Shown here piece after piece: positions 8,814 to 17,365 of a DNA stretch of 64,000 bases (positions are counted from its first letter, which is position 1; each line of letters starts with the position of its first letter). Under the pieces are notes generated by a model, which saw nothing but the letters and a program-made list of their open reading frames with translations, had not been told where the DNA came from and made no database searches. Origin of the DNA: Proteiniclasticum sediminis. GTDB lineage: Bacteria; Bacillota; Clostridia; Clostridiales; Clostridiaceae. The DNA lies in the NCBI RefSeq assembly GCF_018128025.1, contig NZ_JAGSCS010000010.1, forward strand, positions 1-64,000. Reading direction: 5' to 3'. Made by a program: the position numbers and the translations under genes.

Positions 8814-10742
8814 CTATGCTTCAGTTAGGGGTTCATGGGGATAATCCCCTTCCCGGGCAGGCTTGTAGATTGGTTTGTCCTTAGGCTCCCCATGAACGCT
8901 CTCCGTTTCCGGTGCTGCATTTTTCGGGGTAATCTTTCCTGTGGTGAAAAGTTCTTCAAACTCATCCGCCTCGATTTTTTCCATCTCCAGGAGCTTTTGG
9001 GCCAGGAGGTGGAGCTTGTCCAGATTTTCCGTGAGGATTTCTTCCGCCTTCTTATAGGCCGCATCCACCAGGCTCTTTACCTCATCATCGATAAGTTCAC
9101 CCATTTTCTCGGAAAAATTCTTGGACTTGGAGAAATCGCGGCCGATGAAGACTTCCTGATCTTCTCCGAAGGAGATGGTTCCCACTTTCTCGCTCATGCC
9201 GTATTCCGTGACCATGGCCCGGGCGATTTTCGAAACCCGGTCAATGTCATTCTTGGCTCCGGTGGAGATATCCTTCAGCACCAGGGACTCGGCCACGCGG
9301 CCCCCCAGGAGGGAAACCATCATGTCCAGAAGCCGGCTCTTGCTCATGTAGGAACGGTCCTCCGAAGGGAGATGCATGGTGTAGCCTCCGGCCATGCCCC
9401 GGGGTATGATGCTGATCTGATGGACGGGATCCATGTTGGGGAGAAGGCGTCCAATGATGGCATGGCCCGCTTCATGATAGGCGGTGAGCCGACGCTCATG
9501 CTCGGAAACCACACGGGACTTCTTCTCTGTTCCCGCAATGACGCGGGTGATGGCTTCATCCAGCTCCTTCATGGTGATGAACTTCTTGTTGGCCCGGACA
9601 GACAGGAGGGCCGCCTCATTGGTGAGGTTTTCCAGATCGGCTCCGGTGAAGCCGGAGGTCATTTTCGCTAAAGTGTTGAGGTTCACGTCTTCACCCAGGG
9701 GTTTCTTCTTCACATGGACCTTGAGAATCTCTTCCCGGCCCTTGGCATCGGGATAGCCCACGGCGATCTGCCGGTCAAAGCGGCCGGGACGCAGGAGGGC
9801 ATTGTCCAGAATGTCCGGACGGTTGGTGGCAGCCACCATGATGATGCCCTCGTTGATGCCGAAGCCGTCCATTTCCACCAGAAGCTGGTTCAGGGTCTGC
9901 TCCCGCTCGTCGTGGCCTCCGCCAAGCCCTGCACCGCGCTTGCGGCCCACGGCGTCAATTTCGTCGATGAAAATGATGCAGGGGGCATTCTTCTTGGCCT
10001 GATCAAACATATCCCGAACACGGGATGCGCCCACGCCCACAAACATCTCCACAAAATCCGAACCGGAGATGCTGAAGAAGGGTACGCCGGCTTCGCCGGC
10101 CACAGCTTTCGCCAAGAGGGTCTTACCGGTTCCCGGAGGGCCCACCAGAAGGATTCCCTTGGGAATCCGCGCACCCAGATCCAGATACTTTTTGGGATTC
10201 TTCAGGAAATCTACCACTTCCTGGAGCTCGTACTTCTCCTCATCAGCTCCTGCCACATCCTGGAAGGTCACATGGCGGGTGTCGGGATTGGCCATTTTCG
10301 CCCGGCTTTTGCCGAAATTCATGGCGTTGCGGTTGCTATTGCCCATATTCTGGTTCTGTTTGTTCATATAGATGAAGAAAAAGGCAATGCCGCCCAGAAG
10401 GAGCACAGGGGTCACCAGGCTCCACACCGAGAAATCGGACTTCGGCGTATAGCGCTCCACCACAGCATCCTTGCCCTCATCATTGAGGAACTGGGCCAGT
10501 CGCTCCGGCGCTGCCACGGTGGTAAAGGTGGTGTTGTCCGTACGAATGCCCTTAATGGTCATGCCATCGGCGGACACGCTGATCTCCTTGATCTTGTCCG
10601 CCCGGTACTCCGTGGTGAACTGATTGTAGGAGATGGAGTTTAGCTGGGCATCCATCCCCGCAATAAGGTAATACCCGATCATGAACAGGAGGATGACAGC
10701 GGTGAAGCTGAACATCCCTGGAATTTTCGTCTTCGAATTCAT
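8814..10742 (-). CDS. ftsH: ATP-dependent zinc metalloprotease FtsH
   Basis: A membrane-anchored AAA+ protease that degrades membrane and regulatory proteins. It has 642 residues. Two transmembrane helices (about 10-28 and 108-126) flank a small extracytoplasmic domain. The AAA module has Walker A GPPGTGKT, Walker [12 protein letters not shown] and the second region of homology [20 protein letters not shown]. The peptidase domain has the zinc motif HEAGH. It is last in tilS-hpt-ftsH, the conserved Firmicute order. The ribosome site is weak, and a hairpin sits in the leader. Confidence 0.97.
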   Translation of the reverse strand: MNSKTKIPGMFSFTAVILLFMIGYYLIAGMDAQLNSISYNQFTTEYRADKIKEISVSADGMTIKGIRTDNTTFTTVAAPERLAQFLNDEGKDAVVERYTPKSDFSVWSLVTPVLLLGGIAFFFIYMNKQNQNMGNSNRNAMNFGKSRAKMANPDTRHVTFQDVAGADEEKYELQEVVDFLKNPKKYLDLGARIPKGILLVGPPGTGKTLLAKAVAGEAGVPFFSISGSDFVEMFVGVGASRVRDMFDQAKKNAPCIIFIDEIDAVGRKRGAGLGGGHDEREQTLNQLLVEMDGFGINEGIIMVAATNRPDILDNALLRPGRFDRQIAVGYPDAKGREEILKVHVKKKPLGEDVNLNTLAKMTSGFTGADLENLTNEAALLSVRANKKFITMKELDEAITRVIAGTEKKSRVVSEHERRLTAYHEAGHAIIGRLLPNMDPVHQISIIPRGMAGGYTMHLPSEDRSYMSKSRLLDMMVSLLGGRVAESLVLKDISTGAKNDIDRVSKIARAMVTEYGMSEKVGTISFGEDQEVFIGRDFSKSKNFSEKMGELIDDEVKSLVDAAYKKAEEILTENLDKLHLLAQKLLEMEKIEADEFEELFTTGKITPKNAAPETESVHGEPKDKPIYKPAREGDYPHEPLTEA

Positions 10743-10753
10743 CGGTGTTATCC

Positions 10754-10773
10754 GACAGGAAGCTTTTCCTGTC
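10754..10773 (-). promoter_or_regulatory. Stem-loop in the ftsH leader
   Basis: A perfect 8-bp stem (GACAGGAA with TTCCTGTC) and 4-nt loop, 11 bp upstream of the ftsH ATG. It contains the only AGGA-like sequence near the start, so it may limit ribosome access. This is inferred from position only. Confidence 0.4.
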
Positions 10774-10876
10774 TGTCTCCTTTCTTTCTCATCTTTTCCC
10801 CTTAAAATTTCACGGGGAATAATTTAATTGTATACTACTTATTTTACGACCAACGGCAAAGGAAAGAAAGGGTTTT

Positions 10877-11419
10877 CTACTTTTTATAGATCTCATCTTT
10901 CAGGGATCCGATAAAGGGCAGATTTCGGTACTTCTCCGCATAGTCGATGCCATAGCCGATGATGAACTCATCGGGAACCTCATAACCGATATAGGCCACG
11001 GGGATATCCTTCAGCCGCCGTTCCTTTTTATCGAGGAGGCAAACGATCTCGATGCTTTCCGCCTTGCGGTTCTTCAGATAATCCACCAGGTAGCTCAGGG
11101 TAATACCCGTGTCAATGATATCCTCCACAATGAGAATATGCTTTCCGGAAATATCCATATCCAGATCCTTGTTGATCTTTACCACGCCGGAACTGGTGGC
11201 TCCGGTGCCGTAGCTGGACACTTCCATGAACTCAATATTGCAGGGAATGGTGATTTCCTTCATGAGATCCGTCATGAACACCACAGATCCCTTGAGGATC
11301 CCCACCAAAACCAGTTCTTTCCCTTCGTAGTCCCGGCTGATCTGGTCCCCCAGTTCCCGGCACTTTTGGGACAGGTCCTCCCGGCTGAATAAAATTTCCT
11401 TCACATCATCTGCAATCAC
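10877..11419 (-). CDS. hpt: Hypoxanthine phosphoribosyltransferase
   Basis: Purine salvage: converts hypoxanthine (and guanine) with PRPP to IMP/GMP. It is 180 residues. The PRPP motif is VEDIIDTGITLSYL, and the preceding KGSVVFMTDL and later YAEKYRNLPFIG are typical. The start is a GTG that overlaps the tilS stop by 4 bp, with GGAGG inside the tilS end. The tilS-hpt-ftsH order is conserved in Firmicutes. Confidence 0.95.
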   Translation of the reverse strand: MIADDVKEILFSREDLSQKCRELGDQISRDYEGKELVLVGILKGSVVFMTDLMKEITIPCNIEFMEVSSYGTGATSSGVVKINKDLDMDISGKHILIVEDIIDTGITLSYLVDYLKNRKAESIEIVCLLDKKERRLKDIPVAYIGYEVPDEFIIGYGIDYAEKYRNLPFIGSLKDEIYKK

Positions 11420-12804
11420 TTATTTTCCTCCTCATAGATCCCGATTTCCAGCACCTCTTGGGTGCTTTCCTTAACTTTATAATCTTCACTGATCACCTGG
11501 TTTCCCAGGGAAAAGATGTCCTGTTTACTGACCAGCACCAGCAGCCGGTCCCGGTCTTCCCGGTTCATTTTTTTGTCGATGAGAATGCTCTTCACTTTCC
11601 GGTTCCCCGTCATCCCCAGGGGCTTCATTTTGTCCCCATCTTCCCGATGGCGGATGAGAATCTCTTCCCCGAAGGCTCCGCGGTCAAAATAGCGGCAGCG
11701 GGGATCACGGCCCAGGGCTTCCCGGGACACCACCCTCGCCTCCACTCGCCGTCCTTCCACCATCACGCTGCCCGGAAGGGGAAGCGTGGTTCGAAGATCG
11801 GAGGGCTCCGCGGCTGATTTTCGCGTGATGATGACCTCCCCATAGACATGGCGGGCCACAATCTCGTCCTTCACATCCAGCATTTTCCCCGATTCTTTTC
11901 GGCTGAGGGCTTCGATGTCCCGAAGATGAACCTCCTCGATATTCTGGAGGTTTCCCTTGACCAAAGCTACAGCCTCCCGGATCATCCGAATCCTTAGGGC
12001 CATGGGCAGGGTAAAGGCCTCCTTCGTCAGGACCACTTTCGGTTGACCTTGCCGATCCTGCTCTTCCCGGAGAACTCCTGGACGGACCTTTTGCACTTCC
12101 TCCTCGATGAACTCCCGGTCTTCCCGGAGGGTTTTCGCCATTCGGCTTAAGGTTTGGGGGAAATCCCCATTGAAGTGCTGCTGAATATAGGGGATGACCT
12201 CCAGGCGGATGCGGTTTCGAAGAAAGGCCGGATCCTTGTTGGTCTCATCTTCCCGGGGGCTCAGTCCCTTTTCCTCAAGATAGGTCAAGATCTCCTCTTT
12301 TTCCACACTGAGCAGGGGGCGGATAAAAGCCTCCCGCTGGAAGGCCATCCCGGAAAGACCGGTGAGTCCCGTTCCCCGGAACAGATGGAGAAGGATCGTC
12401 TCCCGCTGGTCATCCTGGTGGTGGGCGGTGGCACATGCCGTGTAGTTCTCTTGTACCATAATTTCCTTAAAGAATGCATATCGGGCTTCCCGTCCGGCCA
12501 TTTCCAGGGACCAGCCCTTAGCCTCGGCCAGGGCCTCAATGTCCATTTTTTTGCTGTAGAAGGGAATCCCCCGTTCCTGGGCAAAGGTACGGCAAAACGC
12601 CTCATCCTTGTCGGCCGATGCGCCCCGCAGCCCGTGATTCACATGGGCGGCACCCAAGGTAAACCCCAAGAAGGGCGAGAGCTCATGGAGCACCGATAGG
12701 AGGGCCAGGGAATCGCTTCCGCCGGAAAAAGCCACCAGAATCCGGTCCCCCGGATGAATTAAATCCTGGGCTTCCACATCCCGGATCACCTGTTCCTTCA
12801 ACAT
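11416..12804 (-). CDS. tilS: tRNA(Ile)-lysidine synthetase
   Basis: Adds lysine to C34 of tRNA-Ile(CAU), allowing AUA decoding. It is 462 residues. The N-terminal PP-loop ATPase motif FSGGSDS sits at about residues 28-34, and the domain continues with HHQDDQRETILLHLFRGTGL. The C-terminal substrate-binding domain ends near residue 455. AAAGGAGG lies upstream of the ATG. It is first in tilS-hpt-ftsH. Confidence 0.95.
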   Translation of the reverse strand: MLKEQVIRDVEAQDLIHPGDRILVAFSGGSDSLALLSVLHELSPFLGFTLGAAHVNHGLRGASADKDEAFCRTFAQERGIPFYSKKMDIEALAEAKGWSLEMAGREARYAFFKEIMVQENYTACATAHHQDDQRETILLHLFRGTGLTGLSGMAFQREAFIRPLLSVEKEEILTYLEEKGLSPREDETNKDPAFLRNRIRLEVIPYIQQHFNGDFPQTLSRMAKTLREDREFIEEEVQKVRPGVLREEQDRQGQPKVVLTKEAFTLPMALRIRMIREAVALVKGNLQNIEEVHLRDIEALSRKESGKMLDVKDEIVARHVYGEVIITRKSAAEPSDLRTTLPLPGSVMVEGRRVEARVVSREALGRDPRCRYFDRGAFGEEILIRHREDGDKMKPLGMTGNRKVKSILIDKKMNREDRDRLLVLVSKQDIFSLGNQVISEDYKVKESTQEVLEIGIYEEENK

Positions 12805-12877
12805 TCCCTCGCCTCCTTTTACTTTGACGCTAAAAGATACTTCTACAGTTTACCGTCTTTTCATCCTTCTCGCAAGA

Positions 12878-12906
12878 AAGGGGCAGGGGGTTTCCCCCTG
12901 CCCCTT
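12878..12906 (-). terminator. Terminator after the small zinc-ribbon gene
   Basis: A perfect 13-bp GC-rich stem (12878-12890 with 12894-12906) and 3-nt loop, followed on minus by TTTCTT. It separates the 63-residue gene from tilS. Confidence 0.75.
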
Positions 12907-12913
12907 CAAAATG

Positions 12914-13105
12914 TTATTCCAGATCATCCGGTAGGTAAAGATCCACCACCGTTTCCGCCTTCACCTCAGGATCCTCGGAGAGGTTTTTCAACCCCTGCAT
13001 GGTGTTGATGCCCTTGCAGCGCTGACATTCATAGCCTTCCTCCACAGGAAGGAAATAGGTAATTAGCTCGCATTGGGTGCAGTACCCTTCTTTTGCCTCC
13101 AGCAT
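12914..13105 (-). CDS. Small zinc-ribbon protein of unknown function
   Basis: A 63-residue protein with two CxxC pairs, CTQC (residues 9-12) and CQRC (27-30), a layout expected to bind one zinc ion as a ribbon. The acidic C-terminus ends in DLYLPDDLE. An AAAGGAG site precedes the ATG, and a TATAAT -10 is seen on minus at 13148-13153. It is a single-gene unit with its own terminator. I do not recognise a named family. Confidence 0.7.
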   Translation of the reverse strand: MLEAKEGYCTQCELITYFLPVEEGYECQRCKGINTMQGLKNLSEDPEVKAETVVDLYLPDDLE

Positions 13106-13295
13106 GGCCGGCCATCTCCTTTCCGATTCGCTTTGGTTTGTATCTTTATTATACTGGGTGGAGTTTCCCGGAAAGTTAATAATCTACAAAGATAATGTGA
13201 ACAATGGCCTAAACTTTTTTGAGCGAATTTCTTTTTCGGGCTCAAGGACTTCCTGATTTTTCAGCCTTTTCGCCGTGATCTTTTGAAATTTCTTC

Positions 13296-13324
13296 TTGAA
13301 TGTTCCCCGGGGATCAGCTATAAT
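13296..13324 (+). promoter_or_regulatory. Promoter of tRNA-Pro
   Basis: A -35 TTGAAT (13296-13301), an exact 17-bp spacer and a -10 TATAAT (13319-13324), 13 bp before the tRNA 5' end. Confidence 0.85.
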
Positions 13325-13337
13325 AAGATTCGGACAT

Positions 13338-13413
13338 CGGGGTGTAGCGCAGATGGTAGCGTGCATGACTGGGGGTCATGAGGTCGCAAGTTCAAGTCTT
13401 GTCACTCCGACCA
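13338..13413 (+). tRNA. tRNA-Pro (anticodon GGG)
   Basis: The acceptor stem CGGGGTG pairs with CACTCCG, including one G-U. The anticodon arm is CATGA-CTGGGGG-TCATG, giving anticodon GGG. The T-arm carries TTCAAGT, and CCA is encoded. It is a monocistronic tRNA with its own promoter and terminator. Confidence 0.95.
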
Positions 13414-13418
13414 AATGG

Positions 13419-13454
13419 AAAGCGGTTGATTTCGAAGAAATCACCGCTTTTTTG
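13419..13454 (+). terminator. Terminator of tRNA-Pro
   Basis: A hairpin AAGCGG-TGATTTC/GAAATCA-CCGCTT with one bulged T and a 3-nt loop, running into TTTTTT. It begins 6 bp after the CCA end. Confidence 0.85.
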
Positions 13455-13518
13455 ATATCCGGATTTCTCTGCAGTATTTCGGGATCCTTCTATTTTGAAG
13501 GATCCCTTTTCCATGTCC

Positions 13519-14448
13519 TCAGAGACCAGGCTCTATGCTGCACTTTTTAAACCTCTCCCGTTCCTCATCCATGGCGATGAACTCCTGAGCCACGGAGAGA
13601 AGGGAGTCCCGAAAATAGGTATTTTTGAGAAACACGAAGTTGAATTCCCGTTCTTCGCAAAAGCCGGGAATCGCCATAGGGGCCAGGGTTTTGTTCTCGA
13701 TTTCTTCTTTGGCCGTCACGGCAAAGAGGAAGGTTACCCCAGCGCCTTGGGCTACCAGCTGCTTCATGGCTCCAATGCTGCCGATTTCCACAATTTTATC
13801 AAAGGCCTGGAGGGAAAAGTTGTTTTTCTGCAGCAGGTTCTCCAGAATTTCTCGGGATCCGGAACCCGGCTCCCGCAAAATCAGCCGACTTCCGGTGATT
13901 TGGGGAAAATCCACCTGCTCATTGGCCCAAAGGGAACTCCCCGCACAGACGGGAAGGAACGGTTCCCGGCGAAAAAGGAGAGAGTCATAGGCAGACTTGT
14001 CAAAAAGCCCCTCCACCAGGAGAAAATCCAGTTCCCCCTGACTTAGCTTCTCCAGAAGATCGTGGGTGTTGGCCACGGTCATCTGGATTTTCGCCTCCGG
14101 ATGCTGCAGTAAAAGGCGAGCCAAGATCGGAGGCATCACATACTCCCCAATGGACATGGTGGCCCCAAACCGAAAGTTCCAATTCCCAGCATCCCCGGAG
14201 CCCAGTTGATCCCGGAAATGCCGATAGTCCGAAAACACGGTGGTGGCATAGGCTTTCAGCCGTTCTCCCTCCTCCGTGATGCGGATTTTCCGGTTGGCGG
14301 TATCCACCAGGAGGCACCCATAAACCTCCTCCAGGTACCGGATGTGCTGGGAGACGGCGGGTTGAGTCATATTGAGGAGCTCCGCGGTTTTGGTGAAGCT
14401 CTGGGAGGCGCAAAGGGTCAGGAAGGTGTGATGACGAAAATCAAGCAT
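13519..14448 (-). CDS. LysR-family transcriptional regulator
   Basis: A 309-residue LTTR. The winged helix-turn-helix lies at residues 1-60 (FTKTAELLNMTQPAVSQHIRYLE), and a LysR substrate-binding domain spans about 90-290. It is divergent from a YeiH-family exporter gene, an arrangement that usually means the regulator controls its neighbour. A dyad with T-N11-A geometry lies 15 bp upstream of its start. AAAGGGA precedes the ATG. The effector is not visible from sequence. Confidence 0.9.
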   Translation of the reverse strand: MLDFRHHTFLTLCASQSFTKTAELLNMTQPAVSQHIRYLEEVYGCLLVDTANRKIRITEEGERLKAYATTVFSDYRHFRDQLGSGDAGNWNFRFGATMSIGEYVMPPILARLLLQHPEAKIQMTVANTHDLLEKLSQGELDFLLVEGLFDKSAYDSLLFRREPFLPVCAGSSLWANEQVDFPQITGSRLILREPGSGSREILENLLQKNNFSLQAFDKIVEIGSIGAMKQLVAQGAGVTFLFAVTAKEEIENKTLAPMAIPGFCEEREFNFVFLKNTYFRDSLLSVAQEFIAMDEERERFKKCSIEPGL

Positions 14449-14462
14449 AGCCGTTTCCCTTT

Positions 14463-14479
14463 CATAATTTCAATTTATG
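14463..14479. promoter_or_regulatory. Candidate LysR operator
   Basis: CATAA-N7-TTATG, a perfect 5-bp dyad containing T-N11-A (T14465, A14477), in the 122-bp divergent region between the regulator and yeiH-like genes. Further CATAAT copies follow near 14484 and 14493. Confidence 0.5.
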
Positions 14480-14570
14480 TTTTCATAATAAAGCATAATT
14501 TAATCTTATTCTATTCTTCTGGTAAACTCAAGTACAGGACATCAATGAACATCAGAAAGGAATAATTTGA

Positions 14571-15581
14571 ATGAACATCATGAACAAGAATCTGCCTGGC
14601 ATACTCCTGTCCGCCGGCATCACCCTTCTGGCCTATCTTCTCTCCCCCCTCATTCCCGGAAAAATTCTGGGCGAAACCCTATTCGCCCTCCTCCTGGGCA
14701 TGGCCTTTAACCCCTGGGTTTCCCGTCAGGAATCCTTTGACTCCGGAACCCGCTGGACCTCCAAGATCATTCTTCGCGCAGGAATCATCCTGGCGGGGAT
14801 CACCCTCAGCTTTTCCCAGGTGCTCCAGGCGGGACGCTACTCCCTGATCCTCATGTTCTTCACCCTGACGACAGCCTTTGGCGTGGGCTATCTCTGCAAG
14901 AAGATCTTCAAGATCAACTGGAAGCTGGCCAGCCTTCTTTCCGTCAGCACCGCCATCTGCGGAGGCACCGCCGTGGCTACCCTGGGTCCCACCATCCGGG
15001 CCAAAAACCGGGATATCGCCTATGCCATCTCCGCCACCTTCCTCTTTGATCTCATCACCGTCATCGCCTTTCCCTGGATCGGCCAGCTCATGGGGCTTAG
15101 CGACACGGGTTACGGCCTCTGGGTGGGTACAGCGGTGAACGACACCTCCTCCGTGGTGGCCGCCGGCTATGCCTTCTCCGATGCTGCAGGACTTCTGGCC
15201 ACCATCGTGAAGCTCACCCGAACCCTCTTCATCGTTCCCGTGGTGCTGATCTTCTCCTGGATCATCGCCCGCAAGGAACCCACCTCCACGGAAACCAAAA
15301 AGATCCGCATCCAGGAAATCTTCCCCTGGTTCATCCTGGGCTTCCTGGCCGTGGTGGGCATCCGTACCACGGGAATAGTTCCTGCCCTTTGGGTGGAACG
15401 GATCTCCTTCCTGTCGAAATTTCTCCTGTCCATGTCCCTGGCCGCCATCGGCATGAACACCAGTCTCCAGGAGGTGAAGAGCGTGGGGATGAAACCCATG
15501 GTCGCCGGCGTCATCATCGACACCTCCGTGGTCATCGTGTCGCTCTTCGCCCAGGCCGGAATCCTTCGTTATCTCCAGTAA
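14571..15581 (+). CDS. YeiH/YadS-type putative sulfate exporter (UPF0324)
   Basis: A 336-residue membrane protein with about ten hydrophobic segments. Family marks are the early GMAFNPW, SVSTAICGGTAVATLGPTI (about 126-144) and GTAVNDTSSVVAAGYAFSDAAG (about 185-206). Homologues are annotated as sulfate or sulfonate-related exporters, with limited experimental proof. AAGGA lies before the first ATG. It is divergent from a LysR gene and has a strong terminator after it, so it is a single-gene unit. Confidence 0.87.
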   Translation: MNIMNKNLPGILLSAGITLLAYLLSPLIPGKILGETLFALLLGMAFNPWVSRQESFDSGTRWTSKIILRAGIILAGITLSFSQVLQAGRYSLILMFFTLTTAFGVGYLCKKIFKINWKLASLLSVSTAICGGTAVATLGPTIRAKNRDIAYAISATFLFDLITVIAFPWIGQLMGLSDTGYGLWVGTAVNDTSSVVAAGYAFSDAAGLLATIVKLTRTLFIVPVVLIFSWIIARKEPTSTETKKIRIQEIFPWFILGFLAVVGIRTTGIVPALWVERISFLSKFLLSMSLAAIGMNTSLQEVKSVGMKPMVAGVIIDTSVVIVSLFAQAGILRYLQ

Positions 15582-15610
15582 CCGAAAAGAATATCCAGCC
15601 CATGGCATGA

Positions 15611-15654
15611 AAGCCCAAGAGGGCAGGGGTGAAGTTCCCCGCCCTCTTGGGCTT
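15611..15654. terminator. Bidirectional terminator between yeiH-like and XRE-B12 genes
   Basis: A 14-bp perfect outer stem AAGCCCAAGAGGGC/GCCCTCTTGGGCTT, with AGGGG/CCCC inside. It serves the two converging genes. Confidence 0.8.
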
Positions 15655-15673
15655 CCTTATTCATTGAGTCATT

Positions 15674-16558
15674 TCAGATTCGGTTGAGGTTTCGGATGAC
15701 GCCTTCCAGATCCGCACAGTACAGATCCGCCCCCGTCTCCACCGCCGGATTCTGGAGATACTGCAGGGCATTGCCCCCAATCATGAGGGTGGGGGACTTG
15801 GTGCCAAAACGCTGCTTGATAGTCTGGATCAGCATTTTCGCCGAGTCCGTATGATAGGGCATGGTCACCGAAATGAGCACCGCCCGGGGTTTATTAGCCT
15901 CAATGGCCTGGAGGATATTGTCTGCCGGGATTCCGCTGCCGAGGAATATCACATTGTAGCCATGGGACTCCAGCATGTCGCTGATCATGCGGATGCCTAT
16001 GCTATGCTGCTCCGCGCCGGGAACCACCGCCAAAATGGGGCGGGAGTTTTCCGCTTCCTTGAATTTTCGGCGCTTGATGAGGGACATGTTCTCCATGGAG
16101 ATCTCCGAAATAAAGTGCTCCTTCCAAATGGGTAGTTCACCCTTTTCCCAAAGTTCCCCCGTGACCACCAGGGAACGTTCAATATAATCCTTATAGATGG
16201 TGGCGGAAGGGATCCCCTGGCGAAGAAAACTGAGGATGATTTTTCGCACGGTCTTTTTGTCCCCATCCACCAGGGCCTTCATATAGTCTTCAAAGGCATA
16301 CTCCGCTGTCTCCTGGGCAGGGGAGTCTTTTTTTTCCGCCGCTGCGCTGTAGCCCTCCCGGCCAATGAGATAATCCACGGAAACCCCAAAAAGTTCGGCG
16401 ATCTCCGCGGTCTTTTCCAGATCCGGCACTCGGGTGCCGTTCTCGTAATTGGCAATGGTGGTTTGGCCGATCCCCAGGGCTTTGGCGGCTTCCTTCTGGG
16501 TCAGCTGATGTTTGATCCGAAGTTCTTTCATCCGTTGGGGAAAAGAAAAATTCATCAT
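15674..16558 (-). CDS. XRE-type HTH regulator fused to a cobalamin-binding (CarH-like) photoreceptor module
   Basis: A 294-residue protein. Residues about 8-66 are an XRE/Cro helix-turn-helix (LTQKEAAKALGIGQTTIANYENG). Residues about 85-170 form the four-helix cobalamin cap, where W137, nine residues, then E147-H148 reproduce the W-x9-EH signature of the adenosylcobalamin photoreceptors CarH/LitR. Residues about 173-290 are the Rossmann B12-binding domain with E-Q-H185-S-I-G, the lower-ligand motif. Known family members carry a MerR-type DNA-binding domain; the XRE domain here is different. In CarH the dark tetramer represses, and light breaks the Co-C bond and releases DNA. I infer the same logic. 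The start is the ATG six bases after AAAGGTG. Confidence 0.85.
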   Translation of the reverse strand: MMNFSFPQRMKELRIKHQLTQKEAAKALGIGQTTIANYENGTRVPDLEKTAEIAELFGVSVDYLIGREGYSAAAEKKDSPAQETAEYAFEDYMKALVDGDKKTVRKIILSFLRQGIPSATIYKDYIERSLVVTGELWEKGELPIWKEHFISEISMENMSLIKRRKFKEAENSRPILAVVPGAEQHSIGIRMISDMLESHGYNVIFLGSGIPADNILQAIEANKPRAVLISVTMPYHTDSAKMLIQTIKQRFGTKSPTLMIGGNALQYLQNPAVETGADLYCADLEGVIRNLNRI

Positions 16559-16592
16559 GGTCAGCACCTTTCGTATTCAGGTTCATTATTTA

Positions 16593-16607
16593 ATCACATT
16601 ATGTGAT
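16593..16607. promoter_or_regulatory. 15-bp perfect palindrome, probable operator
   Basis: ATCACAT-T-ATGTGAT covers the -10 element of the XRE-B12 gene (16598-16603). A repressor bound here would block its own promoter, so I infer autoregulation. Confidence 0.65.
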
Positions 16608-16626
16608 AATACCACACATCAGTCAA
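16598..16626 (-). promoter_or_regulatory. Promoter of the XRE-B12 regulator gene
   Basis: On minus, -35 TTGACT (16621-16626), a 17-bp spacer and -10 CATAAT (16598-16603). Start of transcription would fall about 33 bp before the ATG. Confidence 0.65.
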
Positions 16627-16664
16627 CAAATTGTTTGCAATATTTCAAAGCGTGGTATATTATC
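16605..16664. repeat. Inverted repeat linking the two divergent promoters
   Basis: GATAATACCAC (16605-16615) is repeated in inverted form as GTGGTATATTATC (16652-16664, with 2 extra bases). One arm overlaps the 15-bp palindrome; the other overlaps the -10 of the rightward operon. It could allow one regulator to control both promoters. Confidence 0.55.
16635..16663 (+). promoter_or_regulatory. Promoter of the stand-alone B12 protein/ABC/photolyase operon
   Basis: -35 TTGCAA (16635-16640), a 17-bp spacer and -10 TATTAT (16658-16663), about 40 bp before the first ATG. Confidence 0.6.
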
Positions 16665-16702
16665 GAGCTAACAAAGAACGATTCTTCATTAGAGGTGAGA
16701 AT

Positions 16703-17365
16703 ATGAATCCGAATTTCCATGAATTTGAAGCGATTTTAATAACAGAAAACCGCCGGGAGGCCCTGTCGTACATCCTGAATCTCCTGGATCGGGAGAACCT
16801 TTCCATCCCCCAGCTCTACAGTGAACTCCTGGCCCCGGCCCTCAACGGCATGACCTCCTCGGGCAACGAGAAGCTGGACATCTGGAAGGAGCATGTACGA
16901 AGCTCCATCATCCGGGCTATCATTGAAAACTGCTATCCTTATGTATTGAAAGAACGGGATCGGAATAACGTCGCTCCCTTGGGCCGAAAGGTCGCTGTGA
17001 TCTGTCCTTCAGAGGAGTACCACGAACTGGGTGCCCGCATGATCACCGACTATTTTACCCTCTTGGGCTATGATGCCACCTTCGTGGGCAGCAACACGCC
17101 GAAAGAAGTCTTCGTGGCCGGGCTTCAGACCGAGAAGTTTGATGATGTGGCGCTGAGCATTACCAACCCCTATCATCTGGTCTCGGCCCGCAACACCATC
17201 GCCCTCGTCCGTCAGTTTCTTCCGAAGGTCCGGATCCTGGTGGGCGGTTACGCCCTGACCATTCTGGGTGATGAAAAGGAACTGCTGAAGGCCGATGCCT
17301 ATGTCTACTCATTCGGCGATCTCGCCAACCTGGCAGGAGGACAACATCATGAAACTATCCTTTAA
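16703..17365 (+). CDS. Stand-alone cobalamin-binding protein, no DNA-binding domain
   Basis: A 220-residue protein comprising only a helical cap (about 10-90) and a B12-binding Rossmann domain (about 95-205). The lower-ligand motif is E-Y-H107-E-L-G, and GGYAL near 181 matches the nucleotide-tail pocket. The cap keeps E63-H64, but the position of the photoreceptor Trp is Ser53. It is similar in build to AerR, a stand-alone B12 photoreceptor that works with the repressor CrtJ in purple bacteria. I infer a partner or modulator of the divergent XRE-B12 regulator. The start at 16703 has AGAGGTGAG upstream; the longer frame has no site. Its end overlaps the next gene by 17 bp. Confidence 0.78.
   Translation: MNPNFHEFEAILITENRREALSYILNLLDRENLSIPQLYSELLAPALNGMTSSGNEKLDIWKEHVRSSIIRAIIENCYPYVLKERDRNNVAPLGRKVAVICPSEEYHELGARMITDYFTLLGYDATFVGSNTPKEVFVAGLQTEKFDDVALSITNPYHLVSARNTIALVRQFLPKVRILVGGYALTILGDEKELLKADAYVYSFGDLANLAGGQHHETIL

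Noticed and set aside
9714-10643. 309-codon plus-strand frame
   Set aside because: Antisense to ftsH; no recognisable domain.
13106-13337. Short minus-strand frames upstream of tRNA-Pro
   Set aside because: They overlap the tRNA promoter and the promoter of the 63-residue gene, have no ribosome sites and low-complexity content.
14679-15608. 309-codon minus-strand frame rich in Gly, Asp and His
   Set aside because: Antisense to the yeiH-like membrane protein; composition is that of a reversed membrane gene.
16559-16702. Cobalamin riboswitch near the B12-binding proteins
   Set aside because: The region is only about 140 bp, with two promoters; no B12-box-like sequence or multi-stem structure could be seen.
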